A stretch of 64,000 nt of DNA from Sphagnum compactum (GCA_965153455.1 OZ234499.1:9296271-9360270); one strand, 5' to 3'. Positions 47,036-58,495 are shown, counted from the stretch's first letter. Notes: generated from the letters alone by a model not told the origin. Numbers and translations: made by a program.

Positions 47036-48168
47036 TTCAATTATTTCATAATTGACTCTTAAATAAGAAGGTTTTCAAGAAGCTTCTTTACTCGATGCAC
47101 ACATGGAAGCTTTTTTGGAAGCTTCCTTGAGTTAGGTCCCCAAAGGGCAATAAATAGAAATAGGACCTCTCATTTCCTTCAGTCTGTTCAATCAGTCCTA
47201 AGTATGATTTTGCACCATAACCTTGTCATGTTCTTTTTATGTTCATGTTTGCATATGTTAACATAATAAAAATTTGTTTTCATGTTTGTTTTGCACATCT
47301 CGTGTTTTTGTTCTTAATTCTTGTGTTCTTGTTTTGAATCACGTAATCTTATCTTGTTCCTTATTTGAAAGTTAGACTTAAACCTTTTTTTTAGCTTTTG
47401 TGCTTGTGGTTCTTTGTGTCCTTGACACCAAATGAGTTTTTGTTACCTGGACTTGGACCCGTAGGTTTAATCCGTCCATCTTAATACTTGCCCAGCATTG
47501 AATTAAACCCTCTCTTATATGGCTTTAGGCTCATATCCTTTCCGCCCATTTTTCAAGAAAATAATGCTCTCAAATGTAAAATGTTATGACACAAAGGATG
47601 AGTATGACGGGACCTACATTCTTTCGTAATAGTTTAGACAAGTTTTTTGAACATTTATTCTGTTGTATCATCCCTTACATTTTTTTCTTTAAACTGAAGG
47701 CCATTTTAAACAAGGGTCCAAGGTCCAACAAAATGGAACATTCCTATTGGTTGAGAACCATAAATTGGACCCAAGGCCTTTAAATGAAGGTCCAAGACTA
47801 ATTGAAGCAAAATTGAGGTGGCATCTATAGGGCACCATTTTGGAAGGAAATTCAATTGGTCCGAACCAAAAAATGGAACTCGAAAGAGAGCTCATGGTTT
47901 AGAGAACCAATATGTAAGCGAGGGTCCAAGGTTGTTTCTTTCATTATTTTTCAAGGTTTTTTTTCCCACTTGTTCTTGAAGTTGAGATTGTGTAGGAATG
48001 GAAGACATTTCATGGATGGAGGACACTGTTGAGTGCACACCCACCATTCCATTTTCGAACACATCTAGTGTTGGCATGGGGGTAAAATCACCGTCAAGAG
48101 AGCCACCCAAGTGAGTGGACATTCCTTAAAACTGCATTTTTGTATGTTTGAAAGATCACAAGGGAAAC
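47036..48168. other. Intergenic DNA
   Basis: No recognised gene. Phrases such as AAGGTCCAAG and AATGGAAC recur loosely at 47700-47930. The minus-strand frame at 47892-48122 has no known motif. Confidence 0.4.
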
Positions 48169-48171
48169 ATA

Positions 48172-48341
48172 CACTACAACAAAACATGTGTCCCTATACG
48201 CTAAGTGATTTCACTAGATTTTGAGTGAATTCACTTGTCTTAGTAAAGACGGACTAGTTGGAAAGTAATGAATTCACTAGTCTAATGAACGAGGACTAAT
48301 GAACGAGGACTAATGAACTACACCCACAGTTTGTAGTAGTG
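48172..48341. mobile_element. CACTA-like MITE, 170 bp
   Basis: The left end is CACTACAACAAAACATGTG and the right end, read inwards, is CACTACTACAAACTGTGGG. CACTA ends of this kind mark the En/Spm superfamily. ATA flanks both ends (48169-48171 and 48342-48344), matching that superfamily's 3-bp target duplication. Inside, a 14-bp unit TAATGAACGAGGAC is tandemly repeated near the right end, like the subterminal repeats of CACTA elements. No coding capacity. Confidence 0.8.
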
Positions 48342-48344
48342 ATA

Positions 48345-49748
48345 ATAGTTTGGATTATCATAAATGTTTTTGGAATGTTTTCATTAATTGCAAAGTTTAC
48401 ATGTTCAAAGCTTGACATAAATCAAAAATGTTTTTGCATGTTCAAAGCACTCAAATATCAAGAGTGGACAATCCTTATTTTTTTCAAACGTCCTTTTTTT
48501 CTACCAAATGTGGACCATTCATTTTGAAAATTGGAAAGGATTTTAACATTGATGATTAGAAGGGCAAAAGGACTTGAATTGATGAAAATTGTTTTTATAA
48601 CCCATTTGAGCACATTTTGTTCAAAAGTGTTTTTGACCTTGAAAATTATGGATTTTGAAAATGTGACTTTAACAAAAGTTGTTCATATATATGTGATAGA
48701 GGGCATGAATGCATAATATACATGATATAAAATCAATTTTTAATCAAAATGTATATATATATATAATGCAATGTTAAATGGGTTATTCAAAATAATTTTT
48801 TTAAAGTTATAAACCAACGCAATAATGACATGTGTCATGTGCAATCCTTGGAGAAGGACTTTTACCTTGGCGCCCCTAGCTCCTTTGATCATGATATCAT
48901 CCATGGCTGGTTTTGTAGATCCACACAAGGTTGTTGTTCAAAGGTATGCATTTTTTGTTTTTGGAAATGTTCAAAATGAAGGTGTTTTAAAAATGAGGAA
49001 ATTTTTTTTTGGTCATGGACGATTAAAATGTTCATTTTCACAAATGGAAGTAGATTTGGATTTACAAAAAATCCATAGCCCGACTCCTTTTCCCAAAAAA
49101 AAAAAACAACAAAGAAGAAGGCGATTAAAGTTACAATGAAAAAGGAAGATGAGGAAAATGTGAAAACTAGAAAAAATTAGGCAAATGGTGAAGTCTGATC
49201 ATTGGTTCTACATCTAATGGCATTATGAGGAAAAATGGAGTTTGATTTTGCCAAAAATGTGAAGAAAGAAGGTAAATTCCAGTTTATTGAAAGTTTAGAA
49301 ATTTTCTTTAAGATCTTATTTTTGCTCTATTTTCATAGTTGAAACTTGGATGTAATGATATATTTTTGAAAGCAAAGTAGGCCAAAAAATAGCAAAAAGA
49401 TCATATTCAGATTGGGCCAATTGGGCCTTTGCCTTTGCCCCCCTTTCCCCCCATTGAAGGTCACCATTTCAACCACAATCAGGTTGGAACCCACATTTCT
49501 TGGGGGGGGGGGAGGACAGGAGCTAACTACAAAGCCAACTTTATTTCAAATGTTTTGATGTGGTTGCATTTTTTTATTCATGTAATCAATTCTTAAGTTT
49601 TTGTTTCAAGGATTATTTTTAGTCCATAAATCAAGGTTTTTGACCCCAATTTTTTTCTTTTTCAGGGGTGGATACATGGGTCAAATTGCGCACCCAAATG
49701 TTGGCTACATTTTCTGGTTTTTCAAATACTCCAATTGCTTGCAAGTAG
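48345..49748. other. Intergenic DNA
   Basis: Short frames (48339-48527, 48531-48716, 48825-49139) have no recognisable domain. A G(11) run lies at about 49502. The last few hundred bases may hold decayed 5' parts of the SANT-like fragment that follows. Confidence 0.4.
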
Positions 49749-50156
49749 AAGTTCAATGCAAGTTACAAACAATACAAAAATGACAAAATTGTAAATGGGA
49801 TTTTAGGTAATGATAATCATGGATGTCATTTTTATGATGCATTGGATAGTTGGTGGCATCAAAATGGAAATGTGATGAAACATGTGAGTGTTTCTACAAA
49901 TGAAATTGTGGGCAGTCCAAAATTTCAAATAGATCTTGATAGTGGCTCTAAGGATGATGCTAATAAAGAGCCCTTAGATAGACCAATCACTCCAGATGAA
50001 GTTACAAAACAAAACAAGAGGCAAAAGATCGATGTTCTTGAACACTTTTCAACCATGGTTGAAAATAGCACAACAATGTTACAACAATTTGTAGAACCCA
50101 ATGCTTTACTCAAAAATATGGATTTCCAAATTGGACACCTCATAGATAAACTATAG
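49749..50156 (+). pseudogene. SANT/trihelix-like protein, C-terminal fragment
   Basis: The plus strand reads KFNASYKQYKNDKIVNGILG, then CHFYDALDSWWHQNGNVMKHV, an acidic middle, KQNKRQKIDVLEHF and a Leu/Met-rich end with a stop at 50154-50156. The K-x-K-x-D...WW pattern is typical of Myb/SANT-like or trihelix proteins found in plants both as transcription factors and as DNA-binding partners of PIF/Harbinger transposases. A TAG at 49746-49748 interrupts the frame upstream and no N-terminal domain is seen. Family assignment is inference from pattern. Confidence 0.45.
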
Positions 50157-51014
50157 GTTACATAACATATGAGCTTTGAATCATTCACCACAATTTGACC
50201 TGGAATTAATGTATTCGGGAAAGCAAGATTGGCATTTTAAAAAAATGAACTTCAACATTTTTTTGTGCTAAAAGTTCATGAATTACCATAGCCTCCATCA
50301 ACATTTTCTCGAAACTTTCTTTTTTTACTTTCTTATTGGTGTTAGGAAACAGTAGTACCGTCAGTATAATGAACTACCTTAAACGCCAAAATAATTAGAA
50401 TTTAATTTTATGAAGAATTTTAATAAAAATAATATTAATTATTAAAAATAATATCCTGGTTTAATTTACTTAAAAGGGGCATCCTAGTAATTATTTAGTT
50501 ATTAGTGATAAATATCCTACTTACCATCTCTATTTATTAGGGGATGAAGCCATTTAAGTTAATTAGTTCAAATGAATAAGGGATGGATGGATTTCCTGTG
50601 ACTAAGATGTATGAAAAGGATTAAGATAAGGACATTTAGAAGGATAAAAAAATCCATGAAGATAAAAATTTAACTTTTGTGTGGTGAATATCCTTCTTGA
50701 GTTCTTTATTTATCCTTTGAGGAGGAGGATTGTAGAACATTCCTTTGTATGATTTTAAATTGGATGTGGTTAGGAGAGTTATATTGGGAAAAAAATGTGT
50801 ATGTGACATTGGAGATAAAGGTGGAAAGTATGGAAGTATCTTGTACTTTGATTCTTGCAATTGAAAATGGTTGAAAGTATATTATATTGTTTTTATTTTG
50901 TTCTACTTGAAGGATGTTAGATAGTGGGGGAAGGTAGTACACATTAAAATTGCATAATGTTTTGTTACGTTTTATGTAGTAATTTTTTGTTTTTAAATAG
51001 AAAGTACCTTCTGC
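50157..51014. other. AT-rich intergenic DNA
   Basis: Short minus-strand frames (50636-51062) overlap each other and show no domain. Nothing else was recognised. Confidence 0.4.
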
Positions 51015-51330
51015 CACGAGACGGTAGTTGCCATTAGAAGGCAACAACAAAGAGGTAGACATGAGATTTGAGGTTTACGGGGAAGGTACTGTTGATGCAA
51101 ATGATATGCAGCAACCACAAAGGGTCTATAGGTGTTATAAGTGGTAGGCAACAACTACAAAGGGTTTGCATGTGTCGTAAACAATAGGCAACAACTATTT
51201 AAAGTTTGTAAACAGTTGTGGGTCTTTTTTTAAGTTTGTTGCATGATGTTAGTTACTACAGGATGGTAGTTTCTACATGACAGTAGCTATTGCATGACAG
51301 TAGTTGCTACAAGACAATAGGCAAAAAATA
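51015..51330. repeat. Degenerate repeat of GGTAGTTGC / GGCAACAACTAC / GACAGTAG
   Basis: Short motifs and their inverses recur: CAACAACTACAAAGGGT at several places up to 51200, and TGCATGACAGTAGTTGCTAC variants at 51260-51325. Possibly the remains of a terminal repeat region. Non-coding. Confidence 0.55.
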
Positions 51331-53376
51331 AACAAGTCTTATTTTCATGCATTTTCATTTTTTTTCTTATTCCTTTCTTTATTTGGCAACCTTTTTCTTT
51401 GATGGTAATTAGGTTGCCAAATTACAAGGTTTAACACTAGTCCATATCAAAGCCATCCGAATTGGCAATCACATGTTATGTGAACATATGTAAATCATCA
51501 CCAAGTCCAGCATGTGGCAAAATGGAATCTCTATTCTCTTGAGTAAAATTTTAAACCTTCCTTTCAACATTTTGAATTTTGCACGATTTCCATTACTAAG
51601 TTGTGAAATGCTAAGTTTGTGATTTATAACACCTAGGATGTAAGAAGTTCCATGTAAACGTTCAAAACTAGTGGTAATTTCTTGATTTTGTTTCTAATCA
51701 ATTTAGGTATCACCAATGGTTTCAAGTGCTTCTAATTGCTGCACAAAATTCTCTCACTATAACGAATGCCATACTTTCTACAATGCCATAAACACCTCTC
51801 CACACATTTGTAATGAATTTCCATTGCCCAATATTGCAAGAGCCATTGTTACTTTAGTTTTCATAGGGATGTTTTTTCTCATGTTTGTATTTTTTCGCTC
51901 AAGACTTGGACGTACAATCCTAGTCAAAGCACCAAATGTGTCAAAGCTTAACCTTTCTCATGGTGGAAACGTCTTCTCCGAAAAACTTCGAAAAAGTTGA
52001 TTCTTCATATATCCAACTGCCCTTTCATACCTCCATATGCTCCAAACTCATAATGGCATGTTCACTAACTCTAAAAAAAATAGCAACACACTTATCATAT
52101 TCCATTGAATGTTGTGTAATAGCTACTCATTGCAATAAGATCACTTGTGCAATGATTCAATGGATGACCATAGCAAAAACTAAGACCACCAATATCTTGT
52201 GCCTACGCTCATCCATTGTGTTTTTATAGCAGAATGCACAAAAAAAAAGAAAAAAAAAGCAAGAAACAAAGAAAAAAACATGGAAGAAAAGAAAAAAGAA
52301 AAAAGAAGAAGAAAGGACAACCTAATCCTCTCACATGTGAATCTCACTTTTTTACTAATGGGACCTATGCCTTTACACACACTCATTGTACCTTACAAAA
52401 AAGTGTTTTTTAACGTGAAGAAGGGTCCAATTTAAAGGTCCAATTTGCTCCAGTTTGCTTCAAATTAGTCCCTGGAATTTTGGACCCTGACCCTCATCTA
52501 AAGTGGCCCCTAGACGTAGAGCAGCAAAATGTACCCAATGTTGTAATACCCACTTGAATATAGTGAATCTCCTTATACAATGATGTCGACCTTTCAACAC
52601 AATCTCCAGATGCAGACATTCAGCCCCCTGTAGGAAAATTACTCAGTTCCAGACTTTTCATCCATCCTGTTAGCAAAATCTCGGGTTGTTGCATTCAGAC
52701 ACAAAATCCTCTCACCCAACTCAGTGATTCTTGACTTTCTCCCTCTACAACATCAAACTATGCAACTCTGATATTGTTTCCCTCTCTAAATGTCCACAAG
52801 GTACAGCCCTAATCCCATAGCCTTTCCATCAGTCAGACCATAAGCACATACTGTATTCTCTTGACCACAGACAGACAATTGCAATTCTTTCCTTGTGCCC
52901 ATTCTCATACATCTTCACTTGAGTCATCAATTATCCTTTGTTTGTCATCACATCCTAGCCATGCTCCCAATTTTTTTGCCAAGTACATTCCAGAAAGCTA
53001 ACAGAACTTCCATAGTGAAAGAAAAGACTGTAGCATCTACAACATACTTCTTCCTCTAATCGAAACACACAAGCAAGCAAATAGCCACCAACAATGAAAA
53101 TTCCTTCAGAGCCTCTCTATCTTGCCGCATGCCTCTTGCATTCCTCTTATTCCACTTTGCAGCATTCCTCCACCACACATCCCACATCACCAGCAAGATT
53201 AGCTTCATTTATTTTCCTCAAGCACCCACTCTCCTCCATTCTAAAAACATAGGGACACCACTATCTGCACACAAACAAAATGACAAAATAAACATGCAGC
53301 AATCGCATTCAGTGCTGAAATTCTTGCTGCATCCCTCTTCAAGAAGCTCCCATTGAAGAAAGATGACAATCATTTC
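51331..53376. other. Intergenic DNA
   Basis: An A-rich stretch near 52240-52320 makes Lys-rich chance frames on both sides. Base composition becomes less AT-rich from about 52500 on approaching the next gene. No coding region or RNA was recognised. Confidence 0.4.
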
Positions 53377-53460
53377 AAAAACCTTCTGCCTGAAGCCAAA
53401 ATAGATGTGATCAACACAAAACCCTTCTGCCTTAAGCCAAAAGTAGATGTGATCAATGCA
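53377..53460. repeat. ~42-bp tandem duplication
   Basis: Two adjacent copies containing CCTTCTGCCT(G/T)AAGCCAAAA and TAGATGTGATCAA, differing by a few bases and one or two small indels. Confidence 0.85.
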
Positions 53461-54227
53461 AAACCCTAATCAAGCCCTATTCACAATATCTCCATGCCAT
53501 GGTGTCAATTTGTTTTCACACCTCTTTGGGCTACACCTGCAAATACAAAGGAAAAATTAGGTGAGGTTTTTATGTGCAAAAGTTGAGTACTTTACATGCA
53601 GTGGAGTGGAGCAAATGAAAGAGCTGCATTGCAAAGTGAAAACTCAAGCAACAAGGAGAAGCCAGTGTGAATGACATGAGAGAAATTCGAACAAATAGAC
53701 ATCGACTGCTGCAGAAGCACATGATATTCAGAGACCTTTCTTGTTTAGGATGGAAGCAGCACGTTCAAGAATTTCACACTACCTATGGCTTGTTGCAACA
53801 ACAGGTTCCACATACAGAAGTTTCTTAGTCAGCAAGCAACCAACAACCACATCTTTTTGACCAAACTGCAACAACCAGCTGCACTGATTAGGTCAGATTA
53901 TCCACTCTGATGACATCAATGCTGTGCTAGACTGCACTCAGGAATACATTGAATCCTGGTCTTAATATGAAGCACATTCATTGCTGACACAAGAACTGAT
54001 CTGGACAGATATACAACTGGAGAGTTGCACTTTAAAACAATTGAGAAATTCTTGATCATGATTGCTGCCACTGGAGACCCCAACTTCACGAGTTGTGTAC
54101 AATAGAGTCTGCCATCAAATGGTGGCAGCTGATCCTAGACTTTCAATGCCTCAAAACTTTTGGTACTATCTGTACTGTGCATTTCTACAGGCCAGCATCA
54201 AAACAAAGATGCAAAATATACCTACTA
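53461..54227 (-). other. 3' flank of the phosphodiesterase gene
   Basis: No other gene recognised. The part next to 54228 is presumably 3' UTR of the minus-strand gene; no clear polyadenylation signal could be assigned. Confidence 0.4.
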
Positions 54228-55694
54228 CTACTTCTTCAAAGGAAGGAGCAGTGACTGTGCAAGGGCAGAAGTTCCATTGTTGGGTGCTGCTTTCAATCCT
54301 AGAATAGCGGTCATGACTTCATAAAGTTGGATATTCTCAAATGAAGGTATCTTGCGACCCTGGGCAAATTGAGGTCCAGCAGCAATGAAGATAGTTCGCA
54401 TAGAAAGGTAAGCATTATCATATCCATGTGACCCTCCACATTGTGCATGCTGGCCTCGCTTATCAGCCACTCTGTAGGCCTCTTCGACCATGCCAATTAT
54501 TGGCTGTATTCTTTCACTCTCTGAATAATGCAACCGTGGTGGTAGGTCCTCTTTCAGGTATAGGTGCAAGTACTCAGAGTTGTGCACTTTTCCAGATGCC
54601 AGCCCTTGTGAAAAATTGAAGAACACAGTTGCTACATCTACCTCTGGTGGTGGCCTGATTGCCAAAACCGGGCTGTAGGAATCTATCCACTGGTGAGGTA
54701 TGTGAATCCATGGTGCCAAATCCTCCAGGTATATCATCTTGTCGTCACAATTTCCAACCATGCCATGATCCCCCACCAGCATGAGTGTGACATCTTGAAG
54801 CACACCACGTTTCTCCAGCCCATCTAGCAACCTCCCTATCATAGCATCAATGTGCACCACGGCGTCGGTAATCTGCGGAGCATCAGGTCCAGTCTGATGC
54901 CCCTGGTGATCCGGATCCTCGAAATAGAGAGTCACGAGGCTCGGGCGCTGCTCTCCAGGCAAGTCCACAAAACCTAACACCGCATCCACACGCTCCTCAA
55001 ATGGAACCGAGCCATTATACTGCCGACACAGATCGGGAGGGCAATTCCAAGGACCTTTCACCACTTCAGAACCGGGCCAGAAAAAAGTGGCTGCTTGCAA
55101 GCCATTATTGACTACCGTCTCCCAAATGGGCTCCCCGAGCCACCACTTGGGATCGTGGCTCCCCATATTGAACTTCTCTGAGCTTCTCGGGTCTGGATCT
55201 CTGAACGAGTTGGCTATCACCCCATGCCAAGCCGGATACAGCCCCGTGACGATGGAATAGTGATTCGGAAACGTGAGGGAAGGATAAACCGGAATCATCC
55301 CCGTCTCGGCCTCCGTGCCATTCAAACGCAATCGATCAATGTTGGGCGTGGGAGCCTTGAAGTTATAACCCCATCGGAATCCATCAGACGATATAAGTAT
55401 GATGAGCGGCTTGTCCAGCACTTGCAGAGGCCGCGAGGTGCCCCAGTCTACTCCTCCTCCTCCTCCTCCTCCTCGCACAATAGGCCTGCTGCGGTTACGG
55501 TCTTCCGAGCCAATCCAAACGCAGACCATCGCAAGAAGAACAGCCACCAACGCGCACGTCACTGCCAGCAACGGGTTCCATCTCCGCCTCCCTGTTACAC
55601 CCCCGTCCGTACTGCTCAGCAATGGCCTGCTGGTGTCGTCCTCACGCAGCGCTGGACCGTGATGAGGCTGACGAGGAGCTTCCGCCATCGCCAT
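54228..55694 (-). CDS. Ectonucleotide pyrophosphatase/phosphodiesterase (type I phosphodiesterase family)
   Basis: Alkaline-phosphatase-fold enzyme expected to hydrolyse pyrophosphate or phosphodiester bonds in nucleotides or nucleotide sugars, using two metal ions. The 488 aa start with a cytosolic tail and one membrane segment (about 43-61), as in type II membrane proteins; the catalytic part would face the lumen or apoplast. Metal and catalytic residues are complete: Asp104 (ISSDGFR), nucleophile Thr141 (YPSLTFPNHY), Asp262 and His266 (DPDHQGH), Asp309-His310 (VGDHGM) and His423 (GSHGYDN). The spacing agrees with the NPP family. N-glycosylation sequons occur at Asn125, 227, 360 and 473. 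Residues 75-81 are poly-Gly from a GGN repeat. Single exon, as I recall for Arabidopsis homologues. ATGs at codons 1 and 3 are both possible starts. No damage is visible. Confidence 0.94.
   Translation of the reverse strand: MAMAEAPRQPHHGPALREDDTSRPLLSSTDGGVTGRRRWNPLLAVTCALVAVLLAMVCVWIGSEDRNRSRPIVRGGGGGGGVDWGTSRPLQVLDKPLIILISSDGFRWGYNFKAPTPNIDRLRLNGTEAETGMIPVYPSLTFPNHYSIVTGLYPAWHGVIANSFRDPDPRSSEKFNMGSHDPKWWLGEPIWETVVNNGLQAATFFWPGSEVVKGPWNCPPDLCRQYNGSVPFEERVDAVLGFVDLPGEQRPSLVTLYFEDPDHQGHQTGPDAPQITDAVVHIDAMIGRLLDGLEKRGVLQDVTLMLVGDHGMVGNCDDKMIYLEDLAPWIHIPHQWIDSYSPVLAIRPPPEVDVATVFFNFSQGLASGKVHNSEYLHLYLKEDLPPRLHYSESERIQPIIGMVEEAYRVADKRGQHAQCGGSHGYDNAYLSMRTIFIAAGPQFAQGRKIPSFENIQLYEVMTAILGLKAAPNNGTSALAQSLLLPLKK
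55452..55474 (-). repeat. CTC/GGN trinucleotide repeat inside the coding region
   Basis: A run of CTC triplets on the plus strand encodes seven consecutive glycines in the juxtamembrane linker of the phosphodiesterase. Because it is in frame and in a linker, length variation should be tolerated. Confidence 0.85.
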
Positions 55695-55883
55695 CCCCTC
55701 GAGGACTACACCCTGGGAATTCTCGCAAAGCTCTTCTTGAACAACGAATGTTATGCCTACATAACTAGGATAGTATTCGCCGTAATGTTTCTGTACATTT
55801 ATGAACGGATCCCAGGTAGGGGGGCCCGTTATACTTGTGAGCTCCTTCAGTCAGGACCAAACTTTATTTCCACTCAACCAGCT

Positions 55884-56841
55884 TCTATATTACCATAGTA
55901 CCTTGGCAGCTTGGATACTAAGGCCCACTTTACACTCAAATCAAGCATTCCTATTGGTGCAAAAGTTGGAATCAGCCCCAAGGGCTTTACACTAGGAGTC
56001 AAGGCTGAAATTTTAAAAATATTTTCAATCTGCCCGAACTTACTAATAAATGCTGAACTTTATGGCCTTCTATTGGCCCCAAGGCTGAAAAAAGGATACC
56101 ATCTAAGGCCCCCTTTACACTAGGAGTCAGGGCCGAAAAAGCTTGGGGCCAACTTTGAGCATTTTTGGCTCTTTGTTTGGCCCCAAGTTACTTGTGAATG
56201 CTAGAACATTGACGTCAGAATATTAATAAATGCTGCAACATTGGCCCCAAGGGTTTCAAATTGGCCTCCCAAACTCAATGGTATCCTTTTTCCAACCTTG
56301 GGGCCAATACAAGGCCATAAAAGTTCAGCATTTATTAGTAGCTTTGGGCAGTTTGAAAAGATTTTTTCTAGTTCAGCCTTGACTCCTAGTGTAAAGCCCT
56401 TGGGGTTGATTTCAACTTTTGCACCAATAGGAATGCTTGATTTGGGTTGAACATTGGCCCTAACTCCTAGTGTAAAGCGAGCCTAATTTGGGAAGCCAAT
56501 TTGCTACCCTTGGTGCCAATGTTCCAGCATTTATTAATATCCTCATGTCAATGTTCTAGTATTTATTAGTAACTTGGGTTCAAACAACAAGCCAAAAATG
56601 CTCAAAGTTGGCCCCAAGTTTTTCCAGCCCTGACTCCTAGTGTAAAGCAGGCCTAATCATGTTATTTTCAGAAATGTTGAAATTTTCCAAAAAAAAAATT
56701 TTGGGGGCAAAGAACAAAATTTTGTGAGGGAAAATATTGAATCTTCAAGGAGTTTTTTATTTGTCAAAATGAAATTTCAGAATTAATTAATCACTCGACA
56801 TACATGTGTTGAAGCTGCAATGGTACTATGGTAGTATAGAG
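55884..56841 (-). mobile_element. Foldback MITE, family 1, copy carrying an insertion
   Basis: The outer inverted repeats are TACCATAGTACC (55891-55902) and GGTACTATGGTA (56822-56833). The right part, 56657-56841, read in reverse, matches the interior of 283-494. The left part retains only the terminus (55884-55918) before the inserted block. It lies just upstream of the phosphodiesterase gene, 190 bp before its ATG, and so within its likely promoter or 5' leader. Confidence 0.75.
55922..56653. mobile_element. 732-bp Harbinger/Tourist-like insertion built of interleaved inverted repeats
   Basis: TAA flanks both ends (55919-55921 and 56654-56656), and the ends begin GGCC followed by CTTTACACT, features of PIF/Harbinger-type MITEs. 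Four arms are visible: A (55922-56103), B (56107-56274), then A reversed (56277-56483) and B reversed (56487-56653). TTTACACTAGGAGTC or its complement occurs in every arm; in A only internally, because the terminal copy there is interrupted by a ~25-bp deletion. Each arm start is preceded, and each arm end followed, by TAA. Non-coding. Confidence 0.75.
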
Positions 56842-57866
56842 TGAAATTGGCAAGTTGAATGATCAATCTCTTTATTAGATCTTTGAGTGTGTGGGGGGTA
56901 AAGCCTTGGGGTGGGAGCATTCCCAAAATGAGGGGCCTATGATGATAGCCAAGTCCAGGGTTGCATTTTGGGAATGTCCCTTTACACATTTGTGTTTTCC
57001 GAGCTCGAAGTGCAACTTTTACATTGCTTTCAATTGCACACAGACTCACAAGGTAGGTTGGATACACAAACTCAAAAGTTGCTTGTTTTCATTTTGAGAT
57101 AAGGCATTGCATCTATGGCAGCAAAGTTGGCAGGGAGGTCAGATATGTAAGATCCTTGTGCAAAAGATCAGAAGTGCATTCTACTAGGTATAATACAAAG
57201 CAGCCATTCACAGCCTTGGGTGGTAATTCACCAGTTCAGCTACTGCTGCATGACATGTGTTGTGTTCTGATTGGTTTTTTATGAAGGTCATTGAAAGTCT
57301 CATGTCAAAGTGATCACAAGTGAGTCTTTGGTTAATGGTACCAAGTCTCTGGTCATATCATATTTGTATTCACATCTTCATTGATGGCATTCAGTTGCAG
57401 AATTTCTCTCTGTTTTGTATCTACAATTTGGGATTTTGTTCATAGACTCAGACTTATTTGGGTCTCTTTGTACTCCTGGGGCACAAGTGGATGTGAGTCG
57501 AAGAATGTTTTTGGTTCTTGGACGACGCCACCCTTGATTGTCAATGAAGAAGCCCATTGCCATTGAGCTGTTGGCAACATTTCAAACTAAACCAAAGTGC
57601 AAATTTCAGAGGAGCCAACCCATCCACTGAAAGAATGAAGCTTAGGTTTCCTATTTCATAGCTGACCAGACTACCTAGCCTTTGACTGTCAAATGCGCCT
57701 CATTAACTTGCCTGCCAGGAGATTTTCAGGATGTGTCATCAAATGGGCAAGTGGATTACAGAACAGAGAGAAAATGTATATTGGTGCATTCTACAACTGA
57801 TCACATCACAGTGTCAGAGCCAAACCTCACCATGAGAACCAAATACATGTGACATTTTCAATTACA
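56842..57866. other. Intergenic DNA
   Basis: Low-complexity AT blocks are fewer here. The 60-95-codon frames on both strands overlap each other and show no domain. Nothing recognised. Confidence 0.4.
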
Positions 57867-58085
57867 GGCAAGCCCAACCCTCCAGGTGGAAGTTGTATCA
57901 TGGATATGCATATTCTAAGAGAAAACAAATCCATTTGCTGTTAACTTCATGTTTTCACCTAATTTCCTCCATGCTGCCAGAGCTAAAGCCTCAAAAATGG
58001 ACCTGCGCAATAGACCATGCTGGTCCAAACCAATGTTAATTGAGCAATCGTAGATAGATAACAGAAAATTACACGCCAGGATGGA
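57867..58085 (-). repeat. Gene-flanking direct repeat, copy distal to Twinkle
   Basis: Homologous to 58496-58725 in the same orientation: GGCAAGCCCA at the start, then TTCCTCCAT, CCAGAGCT, AGACCATGC and GAGCAATC. Read on the minus strand both encode similar peptides (GLDQHGLLRRS and GLNWHGLMSRS), but neither frame is recognised and the similarity may be only nucleotide-level. Confidence 0.6.
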
Positions 58086-58495
58086 AAGTGAAACATGTTT
58101 TCTCTCAGTTAGCAAAAGTCTAAGCACCCTGAAGTTCAGGTCAAAGGTGATAGGGCCTACAATAGTCTCAGGTTCCAAACTATGTAAACACATAGTAATG
58201 CATGAGCTCTGGCAAGGTGCAAGCACATTCTCAGAAATATGGAGGTAACTGTCCAGCCTGCAGTATGTATAATTTGCCAGCTGCTACATGCTTGAACCTT
58301 ATGCACTCGAAATCACTCCCGCTCACTCATCAGATGGAAGTTTGAATAACACCTCAGGTTCTACTTCTATGCCTATCTCTTGTCTGGTTTACAGGAAAAT
58401 TGGATTGATAAAATTATGTAGATGTGATCCTCTAAACAATGAAGTCTGGACGTTCCATTGAGAAATCTGTCCTAGTCTTGGACACTTCACTCACT
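58086..58495 (-). other. Spacer between the two direct repeats
   Basis: No gene recognised. Possibly 3' UTR or downstream sequence of the Twinkle gene. Confidence 0.35.

Noticed and set aside
55224-55898. 224-codon plus-strand ORF
   Set aside because: Its proximal part is the antisense of the phosphodiesterase gene, which has all catalytic motifs on the other strand; the peptide shows no domain.
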